A DNA stretch of 64,000 bases from an uncultured Collinsella sp. Lineage in GTDB: Bacteria > Actinomycetota > Coriobacteriia > Coriobacteriales > Coriobacteriaceae. Positions 61,078 to 64,000 of this stretch are shown here, piece by piece. The DNA lies in the NCBI GenBank assembly GCA_958450865.1, contig CAUDNY010000007.1, positions 62,001-126,000 on the forward strand, read 5' to 3'. Each line of letters begins with the position of its first letter. The first letter of the stretch is position 1. The notes under the pieces are model-generated. The model did not search any database, had not been told where the DNA came from, and saw only the letters and a list, made by a program, of their open reading frames with translations. The position numbers were made by a program, and so were the translations under genes.

Positions 61078-61458
61078 GTGGACATCATCCTATCCAATTC
61101 GAGCGACAAGCCCATCTACGAGCAAATAGCCTCGCAAGTCAAAGCTCAGATCCTTTCGGGCGCGCTCGCTGCGGGAGCCAAACTCCCCAGCATCCGTGCA
61201 CTCGCGAGCGATCTTGGCGTGAGTGTCATCACCACCAAGCGCGCCTACGCCGACCTGGAGCAACTCGGCTTTATCTGCACCGTGCAGGGCAAGGGCTGTT
61301 TTGTCGCCGAGGGCAACCAAGAACTCTTGCGCGAAAACCAGCTCTGCCATATCGAAGAGCTGCTTGCGAAAGCGGCGAGCCAAGCCGAAGCCTTGGGCGT
61401 CACGCGCGACAAGCTGCACGAGATGCTCGACCTCGTAGCCCCCGAAACCATGCAGTAG
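61078..61458 (+). CDS. GntR-family regulator, YtrA type
   Basis: 126 residues. IYEQIASQVKAQILSGALAAG then LPSIRALASDLGVSVITTKRAY is the GntR winged helix; the short C-terminal helical tail marks the YtrA subfamily. Start GTG 61078 with AAGGAG seven bases upstream. First gene of an operon with an ABC ATPase and a permease; YtrA proteins repress such exporter operons until a signal, often a cell-wall antibiotic, arrives. Confidence 0.9.
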   Translation: MDIILSNSSDKPIYEQIASQVKAQILSGALAAGAKLPSIRALASDLGVSVITTKRAYADLEQLGFICTVQGKGCFVAEGNQELLRENQLCHIEELLAKAASQAEALGVTRDKLHEMLDLVAPETMQ

Positions 61459-61481
61459 CCATCTGCAAGAAAGGCTATACC

Positions 61482-62363
61482 ATGCAAAAGTTGCTAGAAC
61501 TTAAAGGTGTATCGCGCCGCGTGAGCGACCGCTTTTCACTGCGCGACGTCACGCTTGCCGTGGAGCCCGGCCAGATCGTTGGCTTTGTGGGCGCAAATGG
61601 CGCCGGCAAGACGACGACCATTCGCGCCGCGCTTGGGCTTATAAAGCCCGATGCCGGCGAGGTGCATCTGCTTGGACAGCGCTGCGACGCCAACGCGCCC
61701 GACGAGACGCAGCGCCACCTGCGCTCCCGCATCGGGCTTGTCCTGGACACGTGTCCCTTCCCCTCCACGCTCAAGGTGTGCCAGGTCGAGAAGCTCGTAG
61801 GCCCGGCATACCCCACGTGGAGCTGCGAAACGTTCGCCGGATTCATCGACCGATTTGGCCTCGACCCAAAGACAAAGGTCAAGGACCTCTCCCGCGGCAT
61901 GGGCATGAAGCTGCAGCTCGCCTGTGCGCTCAGCCACAATGCCAAGCTGCTCGTTTTGGACGAAGCCACCGCGGGCCTCGATCCCATGGCGCGCGAGGAA
62001 CTGCTCGACGAGTTGCTTGCCTTTGTCGCCGACGGCCAGCACAGCGTGCTGCTCTCGAGCCACATTACGTCCGACCTCGATCGCGCCGCCGACCGCGTCA
62101 TCTGCATCGATAACGGCTCGATTGTGTTTGACCTGCCGCGCGAGGACATTACCGACCGAGCCGGCATCGCCCACTGCACCCAAGCACAGGCCGCAGAGCT
62201 TATGGCTTGCGTCGAAGGTGCCCGCGCCGCCCACCACGCCTATAGCGTGGACGTGCTCGTACCCAACCGTCGCGAGGCGCTCGAGGCCTTCCCCGAGATT
62301 CCCTGCGACCGGGCAACCATTGATGACTATCTTCGCCTCATACTGAAAGGGGCTTCGAAATGA
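61482..62363 (+). CDS. ABC transporter ATP-binding protein
   Basis: 293 residues. GFVGANGAGKTTTIR is the Walker A, LSRGMGMKLQLACAL the signature and LLVLDEATAGLDP the Walker B. AAAGG lies seven bases before ATG 61482, which follows the GntR stop by 23 bases. Overlaps the permease gene by four bases. Confidence 0.92.
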   Translation: MQKLLELKGVSRRVSDRFSLRDVTLAVEPGQIVGFVGANGAGKTTTIRAALGLIKPDAGEVHLLGQRCDANAPDETQRHLRSRIGLVLDTCPFPSTLKVCQVEKLVGPAYPTWSCETFAGFIDRFGLDPKTKVKDLSRGMGMKLQLACALSHNAKLLVLDEATAGLDPMAREELLDELLAFVADGQHSVLLSSHITSDLDRAADRVICIDNGSIVFDLPREDITDRAGIAHCTQAQAAELMACVEGARAAHHAYSVDVLVPNRREALEAFPEIPCDRATIDDYLRLILKGASK

Positions 62364-63058
62364 AACGCGCCTTTATGTCTGAGCTCGCCATCGTCCGCAC
62401 GCTTGTCCCGAGCATCGCGGGCGTCGGCCTGTTCATCTTCGTCGTACTGACCCTCGCCAACGCATCGGATGGCGATGCCAGTATGAGCGCCGGCGCCTGC
62501 GCGGTCAGTGCCATGTCGCCCATCGTGGTCATGAACTCGCTGGCCGGCTACGACAATCAAAACGGATGGGAGCGCTATCGGGCAACGCTGCCCCTCTCGC
62601 GCAAAGACATCATCTGCGCACGTTACCTCTGCATTGTTGCCTTCTCGGCCATCATGGCGTGTGCGACCGTGCTTTTGAGCACCATCACTCTTCCGTTCTT
62701 CGATCACACGGGCATGCCCTCGACGGGACAGATCGTCTTTGAGACCACAATAGCCTCCGCCGCATCGATGCTCATCTCCCTCATGATGGTGTTTCTGGCA
62801 CAGCCGCTGTTCTTTCGATTTGGACACATGGAGGCGCTGCGCCTTTCCGTCGGCCTGTTTGCCCTGCTCGGATGCCTTGCCATGGCCACGCTGAGCTCCT
62901 CCAACCCCATCAGCAACTGGCTCATGTCGATTGCTGGGGCGAATCCCAATCCTGCCGTCCTCGGCTGCCTGTGCGCAGGAATTGCCGTACTGGCCCTCGC
63001 GCTATGTGCAATCAGCTGCACCGTCAGCACCAAGGTCTATCGAGCACGCGATTTGTAG
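62360..63058 (+). CDS. ABC-2 type permease
   Basis: 232 residues with six membrane helices. The N-terminal pattern (ERYRATLPLSRKDIICARYL) is that of ABC-2 permeases such as YtrC/PF13346. It overlaps the ATPase gene by ATGA, so the two subunits are translationally coupled. Substrate unknown. Confidence 0.85.
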   Translation: MKRAFMSELAIVRTLVPSIAGVGLFIFVVLTLANASDGDASMSAGACAVSAMSPIVVMNSLAGYDNQNGWERYRATLPLSRKDIICARYLCIVAFSAIMACATVLLSTITLPFFDHTGMPSTGQIVFETTIASAASMLISLMMVFLAQPLFFRFGHMEALRLSVGLFALLGCLAMATLSSSNPISNWLMSIAGANPNPAVLGCLCAGIAVLALALCAISCTVSTKVYRARDL

Positions 63059-63153
63059 CCACACGAAACTTGACCCACGTAGGCCACAATCGGTCGCAAT
63101 CGCCCATCCGCAAATCCATGACAAACGGCATGTCCCCGGCGTGCGCCACCGTA

Positions 63154-64000
63154 CTACTTGCGCAGCGGCTTGGGCAGCGGAATGCCGGCGGCGATGGCTG
63201 CAGCGATAATCATGCAGACAATGCCCTTGAGCGGGAAACACATGAGCAGCAGGCCCACGACCATGACCGGCTGGCGCATAACGGCACCCATCGTCGATGC
63301 CGTGCAGACGGCGACACAAAAGACCGGATCGGCGCCAGTGAGGATGGCAAGGCCATAGCCCAGGCTCACACCCGAGAAGATAACCGGGAAGAAGTGGCCG
63401 CCACGCCAGCCCATATTGATGAGGGCGGGGGTCAGCATGGCCTTAACAAGACCGGTCGCGATGAGCACACCGGCGGGGATGGTAAGATAGGTTTCCATAA
63501 GCACATCGGCCTGGGTCTCGCCGGCAAACATGGTGTAGGGCAGGACCGTGCCACAGATGGCGAGCGCCAGGCCGGCCAGCATGGCCTTGACGACCGGGCG
63601 CTCCCCTATTGCATGGGACAGTGCCTCGCTTGCATGCTCAGAGACAAAGTACAGCCAACCGCATACGGTGCCGACCAACGCCAGCGGAATGAGCCAGACA
63701 AGTTCCAGGTTACCCACCTGGGCGGCCTCGAACCTGGGCATGCCCATGCCGCCGCCCATAAGCTGGCCGAGCAGCAGATAGGTGCCCAGACCGCCGGCAA
63801 TCGCGATGCCGTAGACCACGGTCTTTTGCGCCTTGGGCAGCTTGATGGTGATCTCATCGGACGCGGAGTCCTCGCCAGCGCCCTGGCCGTCGGCGCTACC
63901 GGCGAGCGGCGCCACAAAGCCAAACACGGGCGCGGTAAAGAGCGCCGTCAGGGCAGCCTGGGTGCCCAGCAGCGTGAGCTCCCTAAACTCGGCGCCAAAG
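63154..64000 (-). CDS. ClC-type chloride channel/antiporter, 5' end beyond window
   Basis: The frame is still open at 64000; 282 residues of the C-terminal half are visible. GWRGGHFFPVIFSGVSLGYGLA is the GxFxP-type ClC selectivity segment (here GGHFFP), and the N-proximal GTQAALTALFTAPVFGFVAPL fits ClC too. About seven helices are in view. It carries an unusual linker SADGQGAGEDSASDE between helices. No CBS domains follow, as is normal for bacterial ClC. It ends 95 bases from the ABC permease stop, convergent, with no visible terminator. Confidence 0.85.
   Translation of the reverse strand, partial: FGAEFRELTLLGTQAALTALFTAPVFGFVAPLAGSADGQGAGEDSASDEITIKLPKAQKTVVYGIAIAGGLGTYLLLGQLMGGGMGMPRFEAAQVGNLELVWLIPLALVGTVCGWLYFVSEHASEALSHAIGERPVVKAMLAGLALAICGTVLPYTMFAGETQADVLMETYLTIPAGVLIATGLVKAMLTPALINMGWRGGHFFPVIFSGVSLGYGLAILTGADPVFCVAVCTASTMGAVMRQPVMVVGLLLMCFPLKGIVCMIIAAAIAAGIPLPKPLRK

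Overview
The window is GC-rich, densely coded on both strands and free of rRNA, tRNA, CRISPR or prophage genes. It holds a bile salt hydrolase, a reverse rubrerythrin, sortase-type surface proteins, a TPP-controlled thiamine salvage operon, many LysR regulators paired with drug/metabolite exporters, and short intergenic palindromes sharing a GTCCC core. Together these suggest a gut Coriobacteriia chromosome, most likely Collinsella or a close relative. That assignment is inference from gene content and remembered families, not a search.

Layout. 1-5120: 5'-partial DUF2130 gene, metallophosphoesterase, small ORFs, alcohol/aldehyde dehydrogenase operon, reverse rubrerythrin. 5184-6725: two copies of a ~120-bp inverted-repeat element flanking a PD-(D/E)XK-like gene. 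6714-9797: PdxR-type regulator divergent from pdxS-pdxT. 9798-13494: repeats, an RGG-tailed protein, an MFS exporter, a peptide-deformylase-like gene, and two copies of a ~172-nt structured element with compensatory base changes. 13495-22557: XRE-aminotransferase fusion with its likely operator, LysR/EamA pair, kup, bsh, second deformylase-like gene, purine permease. 22558-26690: tandem duplicated sortase-anchored beta-solenoid proteins, the duplication carrying along the tail of the purine permease. 26801-34380: esterase, uracil permease, MetE-like enzyme with LysR, HAD phosphatase, TPP riboswitch and thiM-thiE operon. 34389-39961: patatin, then two c-di-GMP proteins. 39962-40900: AT-richer patch with a DUF3784-type membrane protein and a transposase-like remnant. 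40901-49860: flavin reductase, ArsC-like protein, COG0523 GTPase, TrmL, UvrA paralogue, AAA ATPase with a 10-bp-phased repeat operator, TetM-like GTPase, possible ncRNA. 49891-64000: small enzymes, RsmJ, RlmA, MATE, LysR/EamA, Ung, SDR, queuosine-precursor transporter, RF3, GntR-ABC exporter operon and a partial ClC channel.

Functional themes are vitamin salvage (PLP synthesis, thiamine salvage, queuosine precursor), nucleobase uptake, translation-linked GTPases and rRNA/tRNA methylases, and host-facing surface proteins. The strongest candidates for something undescribed are the covarying structured element (10045-10216 and 13319-13491), the ~120-bp elements whose ends supply in-frame stop codons to two genes, and the GTCCC palindromes that sit on or beside stop codons.
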